NCBI GenBank assembly: GCA_030144725.1
Contig: JASKMD010000009.1
Location: 1,195,466-1,259,465, forward strand
Origin: Haematococcus lacustris
Lineage: Eukaryota; Chlorophyta; Chlorophyceae; Chlamydomonadales; Haematococcaceae
Length of the DNA: 64,000 bases
Direction of reading: 5' to 3'
The notes under the pieces were generated by a model. The model had not been told where the DNA came from and ran no database searches. It worked only from the letters and a program-made list of their open reading frames with translations. This document shows positions 31,961-49,080 of this stretch, piece after piece (position 1 is the stretch's first letter; the number at the start of each line of letters is the position of its first letter). The position numbers and the translations under genes are program-made.

Positions 31961-32602
31961 GCTCTGGTGCTACTGCGTTGCCCATGTTGCAGTGTCACTA
32001 GCTTTGCTGGCTCACTGCTAGCAGGGCCTGCTCCCACAGAGACCTCGAGTCACAGCAGCAGCAGCCCAGGGGCGGCGCCCACTGTGAAGCCCATGGAACT
32101 CCTAGCTGGGAGGGCTGGCCACTTGACAGCTGCCCAGCCTCACCACCACCTTAGCGCACCACAGACTGCACCAAGTGTGGACAGCTCACCCCTTCCCTCA
32201 TGCCGTTCAGCAGCGGGCGCATGCAGCCCACCCAGGCCTCGCGCAGGGTTTGCCGACGACGCCCAGCGCAGTGATGCCAGCCCTGCTCCAGCCCTCTCAC
32301 TGACAGCAAGTGTGGTGCCGGAGGGCCCTGCTGTCAACAACGTGGTGGCCTTCAGTGTGCATATCCCTCGCACAGATGAGGCGCCTCAGGCTCTGGGGGG
32401 CGGCGGCAGCAGCAGCAGTGGCAGCAGGGCAGTCTCCGCACACAGTGGCACCCACCAAGAGCGGATAGCAAACACTGGTGGCCGCAGCCCCAGCAGGAGG
32501 GGAGCAAGTCCTTGCCGCCGCGATGCCCCACCTGCGCGTGCCATGACGCTGGAAGGACCCATGGTGGCGGCTACTCCGGTGGGACATAGACACACACCTT
32601 AG
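31961..32602 (+). other. Ser/Pro/Ala-rich open region, possible linker exon
   Basis: A 211-codon frame follows a good acceptor (ACGACAG). It contains AVNNVVAFSVHIPRTDEAP and ends near MVAATPVGH. A possible donor, CTCCG|GTGGGA, would join in phase 0 to the exon at 32907. In the phase left by the exon ending at 30471, however, a stop appears after about 19 codons. The link is therefore unproven. Confidence 0.3.
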
Positions 32603-32906
32603 CTGGGTCAACGTGTGCATGTGCAGAGGAGCCACACACCAGGGGTATTGCACCTCACCTAACCCACCAGGGCTGTTGCCTCTGTTGCTGACCATTGCAG
32701 CCTTGGGGGCCTGCACAGGGTCCCCGGCAGGGGGAGCTGGCACCTCTTGGGCTCCCGTAGGCTGTTGCCCCTGTGTGCAAAAGTGTACAAAGAGATGTTT
32801 GTACCTGATGCTACCATTTGATCTGTTGAGCTTTCTCAAGGCGCTGGCTTGAACCATGCTGTGTGTCACCCTCGAGGTGCGGCTGACTGCTGCCTGATAG
32901 GTGCAG

Positions 32907-38320
<5,414 letters not shown>

Positions 38321-39664
38321 CGGCTAGGAAGTAGCCACTGCTGAATGCGTCCGCACCACTTCCTTGTGCACCAGCCATCCACTGATTGCTCCTTTTGCTC
38401 TTCCGCACACGTTTCTGCACCTGACCTGCTGGCCCTTGTCACGGCATCAGCACATCCCCTCCTGCACTCAGGTGTGGGTACAGGCCCAGGCAGATGTGTG
38501 GCCTGTCAGAGACCTTGGCTTGCATCAGTGCGGGGAGCAGCAGGCATCACAGTCGTACACTGGTAGTGCACGCACTGACATGCACCACTGTGTCTTGCTG
38601 GCAGCCCGCACCGCTGTGCACTTTTGGTAGCATGTGATAGCCCGCACGGGCAAGAGGGTAGGGATGGGGGGTTGTTGCAGCTGCTGGGGCGGGCGAGGGC
38701 GCAGGGAGCAGTGGTGGCCCCAACCACCCTCATCCTCACACAAGCCATCGTCCGTCTTGGATGGACGTAACCCCACACAGTACACAACGCTTAGCATCTG
38801 GCTCGCATGCTCCATGGGACTCTGGGAATTAGAGGTATATCCAGCTTTTGGAAGGCATCCTGCACATGCACAGCCGTAACAAGTGACACAAGCTGGTTTG
38901 TTAAAGGACGTCGCGAATGGCAGCCTGGCAGAGGTTGCAATGTCACTTTACCCCTGCTTGTTATTGATGCCTAGTTTGAGTCATGTAGGGCCTTACAACT
39001 CCATGAGGCATGGATTCACATAATCATGGGGTAACAGTGTTATGGCGATTGTTTAACAGTACAACATTACGGCCTTACTGTGCTATGTTGAAGAGAAGCA
39101 ACAAGTTTGCAGCTACAAAGGCTGAGCCAAAGAGACCCACAGGTGTGCTTTGCTTGCTGCAACTCCCAGTAGCCAGGCGTGTGGCCTGTCGGCTACACTT
39201 GCCTACATGTGGCAGAGATGCCAACACAAACACATCTATTCTATCCAAGTCAACTAGTGCTACACACCTGCCAGCGACAGTTCATGTGAGTGGCCAGATT
39301 AATATATCAGTGGCCCAGTACAAACCCCTACACTTGTCAGGAACAAGTGGTGATCCTAACAATGCGCAAGTTCTACCCTATGCGTAGGAACCGTCCCATC
39401 TACATAGATCTAACTGGTAGATTAGATGGTTACATAGATCTAACAAGCCAATTCTAACGTTAGACCGTCTAATCTAGTCTAACGTTAGATGGGTCGGGAC
39501 GATTCCTACCTATGCGTATTCTTGCATGTCATCTGTAAAGGGGGACAACAGCTTCAGGTGCCACATATGTTTTTGTTTGCTAAGTGTGATGAAACCCATG
39601 ACACATATGCTGCCGCTGGTGCCGCCGCTGCCACTTCCGCAGCTTGCCTTTAATCTGCTCCCAC
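38321..39664. other. intergenic region, small hairpin element only
   Basis: About 1.3 kb with no supported gene. It contains a 140-base inverted-repeat element at 39379-39518 (listed separately). Confidence 0.45.
39379..39518. repeat. MITE-like hairpin element
   Basis: TATGCGTAGGAACCGTCCCATC on the left (written partly) pairs with GGGACGATTCCTACCTATGCG on the right. Inner TAGATCTAAC / GTTAGA words also pair. Size and imperfect terminal inverted repeats suggest a miniature inverted-repeat element. Confidence 0.5.
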
Positions 39665-39903
39665 CAGCACCTTAGCCCTCAACCTGGGCCTTCATTGCCG
39701 TGGAACACTAAGCGTGGACCACTACAAAACGGTGTTTTCGTCTGTGTGCATTTCCCATGCACATGGCATACACATGGGCATGGTCGCCTACCACCTACAC
39801 CACTGCCTGACCCAGAGGGCTATGATCTTGAGTTGGCATGACAAATATGTGCTGATTGTAAGGTGATGACAGCTTCAGGGGGGTCACACTACTATGCCTC
39901 AGC

Positions 39904-39982
<79 letters not shown>

Positions 39983-40390
39983 GTCTTGGTTGGGCGGTCT
40001 CGCACCCGCTTGCAGCCCAGGCCTGGGTACTCCTTGCCCTTGGCTGGCAGAGCTCCCCGGTCTGGCCACCCTCAGACCCGCCCTTCCACCCGCCCTCCCG
40101 CCCCCTAACTGTTAGTAACAGCTCGCGCGGACTTAGGGCATATCGCGCAGCCATGTCCACCACCTCCTCCTGCTAGCAGCCCACGCGGACATATGGCATA
40201 TCGCGCAGCCATGTCCACCACCTCCTGCTCACATCGTTCCTCAGTCATCCAACACTTATCTTCACCTCCATCTTCACCTCCACCTCCTTCTTCACCTCCA
40301 CCTCCATCTTCCACTACACCTCCACCTCCTTCTTCACCTCCCTCTCCACCTCCATCTTCACCTCCACCTCCTTCTTCACCTACACTCGGG
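39665..40390 (-). pseudogene. Fanzor copy F5, rearranged, with long poly-Gln tract
   Basis: From the right: 40240-40390 (CTTCACCTCC simple repeat) and 40110-40230 (two copies of the 60-base unit seen three times at 56346-56526) are inverted relative to F1. They are fused to the last about 30 codons of Fanzor and the 3' tail down to 39665. The RuvC exons are deleted. The C-terminal CAG tract is expanded to 25 units (39907-39981). Confidence 0.75.
39907..39981 (-). repeat. CAG/CTG repeat, 25 units
   Basis: Uninterrupted (CTG)25 on the plus strand. It is the expanded form of the Gln codons present in fewer copies in F1-F4. Confidence 0.95.
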
Positions 40391-40497
40391 TGTCCCCAAC
40401 TAACAGAAAACCTACCCCTGGTAATCAAAACGACCGTGCATTGTGCTGAGCGCAATGGCGGCTCAGATCTCAACATTCAAATTCATGCGTGTATTGC

Positions 40498-41148
40498 TCA
40501 TGCGGGCCTCGCCGCGACCGACCGCCGCGACCGACGTGGCCCAGGAGCCTCTGCACATAGTGAGGGACAGTCGCCGCAGTCAAAACGGTTCACATGGCAT
40601 GCCAAACCGATGTAACAGCGCCCCTCCACCCATGCTCGGAAATATGCAAGGTTGCTGCGATGCTTGACCCCTTCGTGAGCAGTACTGTTGGCCGGGCCAC
40701 TCTGCAATGCCTCACAAGGTGTGTATGCCATTGCTACGTTACCTTCCTCGACATGTTGGGTCCGATCCCTCCCGCCCGCCCCCCGCTTGCGTGTCGAGCT
40801 CGTGTCCAGCTCCGCTGTGGCCCCCTGCTGCTCAGATGGAGGGGTGAGCATGCCAGGGGCGGCACCAGCACCAGCTGCTAGCTGCTGCCAGGGGGGGGCA
40901 GCAGGAGGGGTGCGCCGGCCAGGAGGGGGGGCAGCAGGAGGGGTGCGTGGGCCAGCAGAAAGGACCTCCTCAATGGCTTGATGCAATTCAGCCTCAGTCA
41001 TGAGCATCTCATTCTCGGCCTGCACCTCCTTAGCGATAGCCTCAGCCTTCCTTGCTGTGGCTTTCAAGTCATTAGGACTGTGCAGATGAGCAGCCCTTGG
41101 TGACTTTACAAGTGCTGCAAGATGAGCACGCTGCCGGCTGGGACCCAT
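40498..41148 (-). CDS. hypothetical protein of repeat family B
   Basis: A 216-codon frame with a helical N-terminal part (KATARKAEAIAKEVQAENEM), then Pro-rich repeats and a basic Ser/Thr-rich stretch. The central part is shared with copy A at 18.2-18.3 kb. No known domain. It may be a fragment of a transposon-encoded protein; the frame is not supported by an independent start or splice site. Confidence 0.25.
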   Translation of the reverse strand: MGPSRQRAHLAALVKSPRAAHLHSPNDLKATARKAEAIAKEVQAENEMLMTEAELHQAIEEVLSAGPRTPPAAPPPGRRTPPAAPPWQQLAAGAGAAPGMLTPPSEQQGATAELDTSSTRKRGAGGRDRTQHVEEGNVAMAYTPCEALQSGPANSTAHEGVKHRSNLAYFRAWVEGRCYIGLACHVNRFDCGDCPSLCAEAPGPRRSRRSVAARPA

Positions 41149-42150
41149 GTGTTTGCGTCTTGCAGTGACTTGCTAGGGCCAGGGGCGGGGTGGGGGTGGC
41201 GGGGTTGAGAGGGGCTGGGAGGGGGTGGGAAGGGGTGGACAGGGGTGGGAGGGGGTGGGAGGGGGTGGCGGGGGTGGGAGGGGCTGGGAGGTGGGAGGGG
41301 CTGGGAGGGGGTGGGAAGGGTTGGCGGGGCAGTGAGGGGCTTAGGAGGGGGTGGGGGGGGGGGAAGAGGTGGGAGGGGGTGGGGGGGGGGGGGACGGGGT
41401 GGGACGGGGTGGGAAGGGGTTGGAGGGGGTGGAGGGGGGTGGCGGGGCAGTGAGGGGGCAGTGAGGTGGTGGGAGGGGCTGGGAGGCTTCTGCGGGGGCT
41501 GGGAGGTGGTGGGGCTGCAAGGGGGTGCGAGGGGGCAGGGTCCAGGCGGTCGGAGTAGGCTAGTCAATTCTGCAAGGCAGAGGCGGGTCACGCCAAAGGG
41601 TGAGGAGGCGGGCCTGATTGATGAATTGCCGTGCTTTCTTTTCCAGCAGCTGTGTCGTAGAGTTACGAACAGAGTAATGACTCAAAATTCTAATAACTCA
41701 GAGTGGTCAGCTCACAAGATGCCGATTTGTGCAAGGGTGTCCCTTTTTCTGTGTGGCGGGCTAGAGAAACCTCTATCCATTCGCACGTCGCTGCAATGTC
41801 GAGTCATTACTAGCCCCACGATGGCCCTCCAACACCGCCTGCACCAATGAAAGGCTCGCGGAGCAAGCCTGGCGGGCTGAACATTGATTGTACTTCAGGC
41901 TCGATGCCAAGCGCAGTTTGCTCAGTGGTGCCGCTACTCACCACTAGAACAATCAATAGTGAGCAGCTGAGGTGTGTCCGCGCTCGCTTGCGCCGGCATG
42001 GACTCTGATGCAAAGATTAACGCGCCGCTTGCCAGTAGATGCGCAATAATTCGCAGGTGCCAATGCAACAAACGCTATCGCAATCGGTACACTTTGTAGC
42101 GAGTATTTGCATGAAGATTACCAACCCCATGTTGGGGCCTCCTGACCTAC
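40735..42150. repeat. dispersed repeat family, copy B
   Basis: Same order as copy A: CTCGACATGTTGGGTC start, a GGGAGGGGGTGG satellite (41170-41530), then a conserved about 550-base segment ending CCCCATGTTGGGG. The satellite core differs most between copies. Confidence 0.75.
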
Positions 42151-42948
42151 ACTTGCCTCTTCACTAAGGAGCGTCCGGGGCTGTATCATATTATATGATA
42201 TATACAATGTATCATGATAATATCATTATATTTCATTATAAGCCCTGTTTCTGCAGCGCAAGACGCCTGCGGGGACCCTTTGTCCCTCGCGCACTGGTCG
42301 TAACCGTGCGCGCTGAGGTTCGGGTGGCAGTTAGGCGGCAGTTGGCGGGCAGTGCTGGGTTCTGGGCAGGGTTCTGACGCCGATGAGCCAGAGCAGACGT
42401 TAACCGTGTAATGCTGCCATCAAGCGAGGTGCTCCGCAGACTGCAAAACAGCAAGCACGCCTTTTTTTGTTCTAGTGCAAACAGCCAACAGTGCAAGGCC
42501 ATGTAGATGCTGTGTGCAAGCGCTGCCCGAAAATTCTCAGCGTGGGCAACATGAGCCAAACGGTGGGCCAACACAAGTGCCGCTGGCATCTACACAAGGC
42601 ACCACTGGCATCTACAAGCGCAATGTATAGCCGACATATGGGCCCATCCCACTTGAGGAGCGAGGTCCAGCCCAGCCTCGAGAAGTGCAACGCGCCTTAC
42701 GCCGCTTAGACCTTGTTTTTGGCCAGGTCGCGTTTGCTTTCGTCCACCTGTCCACCTCCAGTCCATCTTTCAACTTTTGCTTTAGGAGAAGCACTATCGC
42801 ATCGAGGTGTTAGTTAGTGTATGCTCCTCCCTTCCCTCCCTCCCACCACACCACCACCTCCCAAGCCATTGACCCATCTTCCTTTCTGTGCCACCGGCAG
42901 AGCATGTGTTGTGCATGTTGACGAAGCAACCTCTTGATAACATAGCAG
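42151..42948. other. intergenic, palindromic AT-rich patch
   Basis: 42180-42240 is AT-rich with ATCATGATA-type palindromes (GATATATAC, TATCATGATAATATC), repeated in kind at 43765-43845. The rest shows no supported gene. Confidence 0.4.
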
Positions 42949-43195
42949 GCTGCAGCTGCAGGCCAGCAGCACCTGGAGGCTGCAGCTGCAGGCCAGCACC
43001 ACCTGGAGGCTGCAGCTGCAGGCCAGCACCACCTAGAGGCTGCAGCAGCAGGCCAGCAGCACCAGCAGGCTGGAGCTGCAGGCCAGCAGCACCTGGAGGC
43101 TGCAGCTGCAGGCCAGCAGCACCAGCAGGCTGGAGCTGCAGGCCAGCAGCACCTGGAGGCTGCAGCTGCAGGCCAGCAGCACCAGCAGCTGCAGC
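42949..43195. repeat. 30-bp minisatellite, about 8 units
   Basis: Unit GAGGCTGCAGCTGCAGGCC plus AGCAGCACCTG, with small variants (GGAGCTGCAG, CACCTAGAGG). PstI/PvuII-like CTGCAG and CAGCTG palindromes recur. Long frames in all phases come from the repeat. Confidence 0.9.
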
Positions 43196-43399
43196 CCAGG
43201 GAGCATGCCAGCAACACTTGCAGATTGGTACCCCCACTAAACCACCCAGTGTAGGAGGGCTTATTGATCGTGGTAGAGGAGCTACGCGTCAAGGCCAACA
43301 TCCCCACATGAGGGTCTCCAGGGCCATCCCTGCTGCTGGCAGAGGGCTTGTAGTAGGGTGTGACAGCAGCAGGATGGCTGTGTGTGTCTTGCTGCCGCT

Positions 43400-43560
43400 A
43401 TCATGTCATGTGTGGGTGTGAGCAGCAGGCTGGCCATGTGTGGCACCGGGCCTAGCAGTCGCCCAGGACTCTTAGTGTGCCATGTGTGGGTGTGAGCAGC
43501 AGGATGGCCATGTGTGGCTGTGTGGGTGTGAGCAGCAGGCTGGCCGTGTACGGCACTGAG
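43400..43560. repeat. short imperfect tandem repeat
   Basis: TGTGGGTGTGAGCAGCAGG followed by a TGGCC(A/G)TGT block occurs three to four times. Confidence 0.6.
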
Positions 43561-43849
43561 CTTAGCACCGCCCAAGACGTGTGTATGTGGATATTGTAAT
43601 GTCTCAGGCTGCAGCGCCTTGTCACTCCCATTGAGAGCGAATGCAGCCCGTTCATGAGCCCTACTCGTGAGTTGCGACCTGTTGCTACGAGCGAGTTGCA
43701 TCCTGCGAAAACCACGAGATTCTGCGGTTACCAAGAGTCGAACTAGGGTCGCCAAGTTGATTTGGGATGTATCATAAGTGTATCATGATAATCATGATAT
43801 GCCTAATAGTCCATATACGTGTATCATGAGATATCATGATACATGCCGC

Positions 43850-44277
43850 TCCCTACTCTTCACCTACTCCCCACCCCCCATCGCCACATACACCCCCATC
43901 TCCATCTCCACCCTTACCCTCATCTTCGACCTGGACCCTCGTTGGTCACCCTACCTCCTCCAACCCCTCCTTCAAGCTCAGCCTTTGACCCTCCCCCTCC
44001 TACCTCCCTTAGCCCCTCACCCACCTGGACCCCTCGTTGGTCACCCTACCACCTCCAGCCCCTCCTTCAAGCTCAGCCTTTGACCCTCCTGCCTCCCTTA
44101 GCACGTGTCGCAGTTTTTACCTCTTCTCTAAAAGCTCATTTCCCTTTGGTGCCCGAGTTCTCTTCTCCTAGTTTGTTTCCCTCTTTTGCTTTACGTTCAG
44201 TTCAACTCTTCGGCTTTCTACCTTTGGAGGTTGGCTTGTATCCATCCAAGCCCTGCCTCTTCAGTGTAACAACTACT
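43850..44277 (-). pseudogene. inverted fragment of the Fanzor N-terminal exon and 95-bp array
   Basis: 44105-44277 is the reverse complement of 55017-55195, including the exon end GLDGYKPTSKGRKPKS. Next come about two units of the 95-bp repeat (43930-44100) and the CATCTCCATCTCCACC stretch matching 56220-56300. It therefore compresses the F1 interval into 430 bases. It abuts the F6 tail at 44278-44285. Confidence 0.75.
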
Positions 44278-44284
44278 ACAACCA

Positions 44285-44675
44285 CCTACACCATTGCCTG
44301 ACCCAAAGGGCTATGATCTAGAGTTGGCTTAACAAACATGCGCTAATTGTGAGCCGATGACAGCTTTAAGGGGGAGGCACACACTACTGTGCCTCAGCAG
44401 GCTGCTGATACTGCTGCTGGGCCTTGGGTGGCTTGTCTCGCACCCACTTGTAGCCCAGGCCTGGGTACTCCTTGCCCTTGGCTGGCAGAGCTCCCTGGTC
44501 TAGCCACCAGCACAGCTCCAGCGGGTGCCACCTGCTCTCCCCAATGGGCTGCATGTTCAATGCTGCATTGTAGGCCCTGTCTACCCACCTGCCTGGCTGG
44601 CACCACCTTGTAGCAGGCACGCAGCACCGCATCCACAACCCAGCCTTCCCTGGTGCCAATGGTAGCTGCGCCAAA

Positions 44676-44679
<4 letters not shown>
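44285..44679 (-). pseudogene. Fanzor copy F6, internally deleted
   Basis: Begins within FGAATIGTREGW at an (AT)n tract, then jumps by deletion from the ACYKVV region to GRWVDRAYNAALNM. RuvC-II is gone and the RuvC-III motif reads DRAYNAA where F1 has DRDCNAA. The C-terminal residues and about 110 bases of the 3' tail remain. Confidence 0.75.

Positions 44680-44720
<41 letters not shown>
44680..44720. repeat. (AT)20 microsatellite at F6 edge
   Basis: Perfect AT dinucleotide run of about 40 bases exactly at the Fanzor homology break. Confidence 0.9.
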
Positions 44721-44722
<2 letters not shown>

Positions 44723-45736
44723 AATCCATCTCCCGTTTCTGACGGATGGCATTGAGCAGCACCTGACTGTGCATTGGGACCGCCATGTTGATGATGAGGG
44801 TGGTGATGGTGATGAATAGCTACGGTGCTACGAGGTGCTCCCACCAACATGCCCTGCCATGGTCGTGAAGCTGGCCTCGAATTACTCATAGCCAGCGGCT
44901 TCGGCTGCCACCATTTATCGTTATGTGCCAGTCACTTCCTGTCGACGGAAATCTGGACAACAATTACAAAACATGCAAACATTGTAAGCAAACCCATGAC
45001 TCCTCAACACTGCACTGCCCTCCTACACTGGCACCCTTGACATCCTCTTGCTGACAGTGTCTGACGCTGATGGCATGCATTTTACCTCATCTGCGACCCC
45101 TACAGGATGGCTGTGAACAGATCATCTCATCAATGTGTTGCTACGGGGTCGGCATACCAAGAATGCCTGCAACTTGCTGACCCATCATGCACCAACAGTA
45201 CATGTGATGGACACTCAGCCATTGCAAGCACATGTCAGGCATGTATGCAAGCAAGCTTGCAATAACTGTGGCCACATACTCGCTACCTGCATGAGTGCAG
45301 TTTGTTTCGGGTGAGAAGCAGCAGCCAAGCAGGTCTACACATCTGTTGCAGTCTCAATACAGCCTGCAGGTCAGTGTTGCATCGCTTGATACTGCTGGTG
45401 CTTTATGCAGTCCCTGCAACGCAAGTGCACAGCATGCATGGAGCTGCCCTATAATCCGCTGATGGTGGCTAGTTGCATGGGTCACCTACAACAGTGAGGT
45501 GTGGGCGCCCTGGGCAATACATGGCACGGAAACATAGCTGAGTTGCGGCCTGACGACCCTTGTCGCTGCTGTGTTGCACATCTTGCGCATGCAGCATCCC
45601 TGAATATCTCCATGACGTTGTTCAGCACTGATGAAGATGAGGATGCAGCAGCCATGCACACGTCGCCCCGCATTAGCCGAGGCCTTCCCAGCAGTCCCGA
45701 GGTCACATTAGCTGATTGTCTGGTGTGCTGCCGTTT
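44721..45736. other. intergenic, nothing recognised
   Basis: About 1 kb between F6 and the RNA-binding protein gene; no supported gene or repeat. Confidence 0.4.
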
Positions 45737-48700
45737 CTACGAGTTGTAGTACATGGTGGACATTGGGTGAAGCTGCACCTGCTGCATGAGGCCTCCAAAC
45801 AGCTGCTGCTGCTGCTGCTGCTGGGGGCCAGGCTGCATGCTGCCTCCCCCACCGCCCTGCAGCAGCCCTTGGGAGTGCCAGTTATCAGGGGCGTAGGAGG
45901 CTTGCGGAAAGTTGTCCAGGGCTGCCGGACCGGCGAATGCAGCCGATGAGCCCGCCCCACCACCGCTCATGCCCATGTTTGGGGAGCTTGTAGACCTGAA
46001 GCACCATGCACGATAGCATGTCAGCCGTCAGGCCAAGGGCTGGGCGCTCGACACCAGGGCAGACCACAAGCAACAGGGTGCCAGTAGGGTATGTGGGGCA
46101 GCATCCCATACGGTGAGAACAGCAGCTTGGTGGCTGTAATGGCAGCTTGAGGGCTGCTGTGGCAGCTTGGTGGCTGCTGTGGCTGCCACACAAGAAGCAA
46201 GCCGTGAAGATACACAAGAAGCACGATAAAGACACTTGCACACAGGGCACTTACATGTCGACGAGCTGACGCCGCCCAAAAGGGTTCTTGCTGTACTGGA
46301 TGCGGATGCCACCTCGTTCGCTAGAAGGCAGCACTGCGCCCTGGTAGGTGGCGTGCACTGCAGCTGCGCTCATCACGTCCTCAAACTCCACAAAGCATGA
46401 CACCTGAGACAAGGCAGCCACAGCCACAGCATCGCAGCCACAGCCAGTGCATCCATGCCCCTGAGTGGCCTTCACAGGACAGTTGGTGAGAAACAGCAGG
46501 AGGACAGCCATCACACCTGCTTGGCTCCTCGAACCAGCTTCATTTGGCGGAAGCCTGCCTGAGCGCTGAACAGCGCCATCAACTCCATCTCTGACACCTA
46601 CGTGGTAGCATGCATCAAAACTGACATGCATGTGTACCCGGGCAAGTGCAAACACACATTGACGCATCACTCAACTGACATGAAATGGCATGCCTGGACA
46701 CAGCACAAACAGCAGAGGGCACTGCCTTGCACCATGGTAGCATAGCAATATGACGCTGTGTGCCACAGCATTAACCACAGGATCCTTGCAACACAAGTGT
46801 GAGAACACCACGCGGTGCCATCACTGAACTGGCAGCGCCAAGACACAGGCTGACCTGGTCAGACAGGTTGCCAATGAACAGGGTGTTGCAGGGCGGGTTG
46901 TCGCCCCTGTTGCTGACAGGCATGAAGCCCACAGGGCCCAGGGAAGCTGCCACGTTACTTGACAGGAGGCCTGCATTGGAGATGCCCCGATCCAATCCTG
47001 GTGACACCCCACTGCCTTGTCCCAACTGCATCTGGGCTGCAAAGCTGCTGCCACCGCTGGGCTGTAGTCCAGCCGCTGCTGCGGCCAGTGGGTGGAGGCT
47101 TCCACCAGCGCTGCTGATACCTGCATAGGCAGCATGCCATGCTAGGTGTCGCTGAGCAACACCATGCTTCCTGCCTCTGCAGCCATGTCGGTCAGCCTAG
47201 TAACAAAACAGGGCTGGCTGCTGGGTGGGCTGCATGCTCAACAAGAGCAGCAGCATCCTTGGCAGCACGGGGCATTGCCGCACCACCATGTAGGCATGGG
47301 TCCTTGCATGCATTTAACACGCACCAGGCATCCCCTCATTGAAGGTGGCAGACCCAGCAGTGCGCATGCCACCTCCAAGGCTCAGCTGCTCCAGCCCGCT
47401 CAGCCCGCCCAGCCCGCCATAGCCTACAGTGCAGTGCAGTACAGTGCAGTACAGTGCAGTGCAGTACAGTACAGTGCAGTACAGGGCAGTGCACACCACA
47501 GCTCAGGCTCAAGTTAAACCTTAACCCTAGACTAGCCACATTGCTTGCCCCTGAGTTGCCGCAAGGCTGGCTATGCAGCGCAACAGGTGGCAAAGTAGGG
47601 GTTGCTGTCTGGCGCACGGTGGGGAGCATGTCAGTCACCTGTGCTGGCTGTGGGATAGGTCAGTCCCAAAGGAGGGTTAGGCAGCAGCATCACTGGCCTG
47701 TGAGCGCGCCTGATGCTTGCATCGCCTTCCTACGGTCAAGACATGCACCAGCAGTGCCTAATACTGCATGGCACTACTTCAGACAAGTAGGCGGTAGGAT
47801 GAGCGCATTTGCCAGACCTGTGCGACACAACTGCGGCAGAGTGCGGGCCGCATGTGCCTCAACACTCAAGTGAATCCAGCTCATGTGGTGCATGGATCAG
47901 GCACCCACTCTGATGTACATGTTCTTGTGCGCCATCTCAGCTCGCAGCTTGTAGACAAGCGGTGGCACGCCGCTGTTGGTGGAGCCACCGCTGAGGGCAG
48001 TGACCCTGCTGCGCTGCATGTCCAGCTGTGCCGCCTGCAAAGCCGCTGCTTGCTGCCGCTGCCTCATGTCAGGCGCGGTGCCAGAGCCCGGGACCCGCCC
48101 GCTGTAGCGCTGACCCAGTGACCGAGTGTGCGGGCTACTCTCCTCAGAAGCAGCTGAGCTGGCAGGACCTGCTGAGCCGTCAGCGCTCCCAATGTTGCGC
48201 ACATGATGTGCTGCTGTACCTGACCCTGGTGCCCCACCGCTGCCAATTATGGGCGCATGGTTGACATGCAGGTTCGCCACATGGAACTCTAGGTCACTGG
48301 CTTGCGTGCTGAGGGGGTGCAGCTGGCTGCTGCTCGCCTGGGAGGGTCCGCTGACATCAAAAGGCAAGCCAATTAGGGCTTCCATGGCTTGCATTGCATG
48401 TGCAGCGCTCGCAAAGAGAGCAAATCCTTGGGGCTGGCTGCCTTTATAGCTCAGCTGCATGCAGATGGGAGCAACTACTACATCAGTGTGGGCGGATGTG
48501 ACACAGTCAAAACTAGACTGAAAAGCCAGAACCTGGAACTGTGTAGCCTTTTAGACCTGGGTTTGCAGCAGCCTTACCTGGGATGCTTCAAACCCGGGCA
48601 ACAAACAGCACAGGTTGTGAAGCTCCCGTTCACGAACGTCCGGAGGAAAGCCAGTGATAAAGACCGTGCGGATCTCCTCAGCTGGAGGAGTGGCAGGTCC

Positions 48701-49080
48701 CATCCCCGCTGCCCCAGCGTTTGAGAACACTGACCCCATCATCACCGGCATAGGCTGCTGCATTTGCTGTGCTGGGAGCATAGGTCCCATGCTGTTGCTT
48801 GTTGCGCCAGAATTAGTCAAAACAAAACGAGTAGTCCCAGGCGTCCCAGCCGAAGGTACCCGAGGGTGGCCTCGTCCTGTTTCCAAGCTGCTGTTTCCAG
48901 CGCTGCCATGGCCGCCACCACTTGTACCTCCCATGGCACTACCCAGTGACGGGAAGATTACATCTGCAGTGTCAGGGACATCCAGCGTCAAACAATGCAG
49001 CACCAACACAAAAGTACCGTCTTCGTCGTCACTGCTGCTCGAGACAGCGGACCTTCATATCCGCTGTAGCCCGTCATCAT
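45737..49080 (-). CDS. RNA-binding protein with two RRMs (WHI3/RBPMS-like)
   Basis: Exons on the minus strand, in order: about 48980-48560 (5' end unresolved), about 48460-47910, a small one near 47425-47330, 47120-46855, 46597-46517, 46403-46255, 45995-45737 (stop). RRM1 starts TVFITGFPPDVRERELHNL and continues GFALFASAAHAMQAMEAL. RRM2 has TLFIGNLSDQVSEMELMALF, FRQMKLV, CFVEFEDVMSAAAVHATYQG and RIQYSKNPFGRR. The spacing and KNPFG-type end resemble fungal WHI3/Scw1 and animal RBPMS proteins, which bind mRNA 3' UTRs. Low-complexity Ser/Gly/Ala linkers and a C-terminal poly-Gln run (QQQQQQQ) surround the domains. One start option is ATGATGACGGGC near 49080. Cytoplasmic mRNA regulation is inferred. 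Confidence 0.8.
47425..47492. repeat. GCAGTACAGT microsatellite
   Basis: About seven copies of a 5-10 base CAGTG/CAGTA pattern inside an intron of the RNA-binding protein gene, just upstream of a 3' splice site on the minus strand. Confidence 0.8.

Noticed and set aside
39010..39387. 125-codon plus-strand frame
   Set aside because: No domain or splice context, and it ends in the hairpin element.
42949..43195. CRISPR-like or coding repeat
   Set aside because: No unique spacers; a 30-bp tandem minisatellite open in many frames.
42794..43421. Gln/Pro/Gly/Cys-rich frames across the 30-bp repeat
   Set aside because: Repeat-driven, with no conserved ends.
43700..43760. tRNA gene on the minus strand (GTTCGACTC word)
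   Set aside because: The T-stem has mismatches and no D-arm, anticodon arm or acceptor pairing was found.
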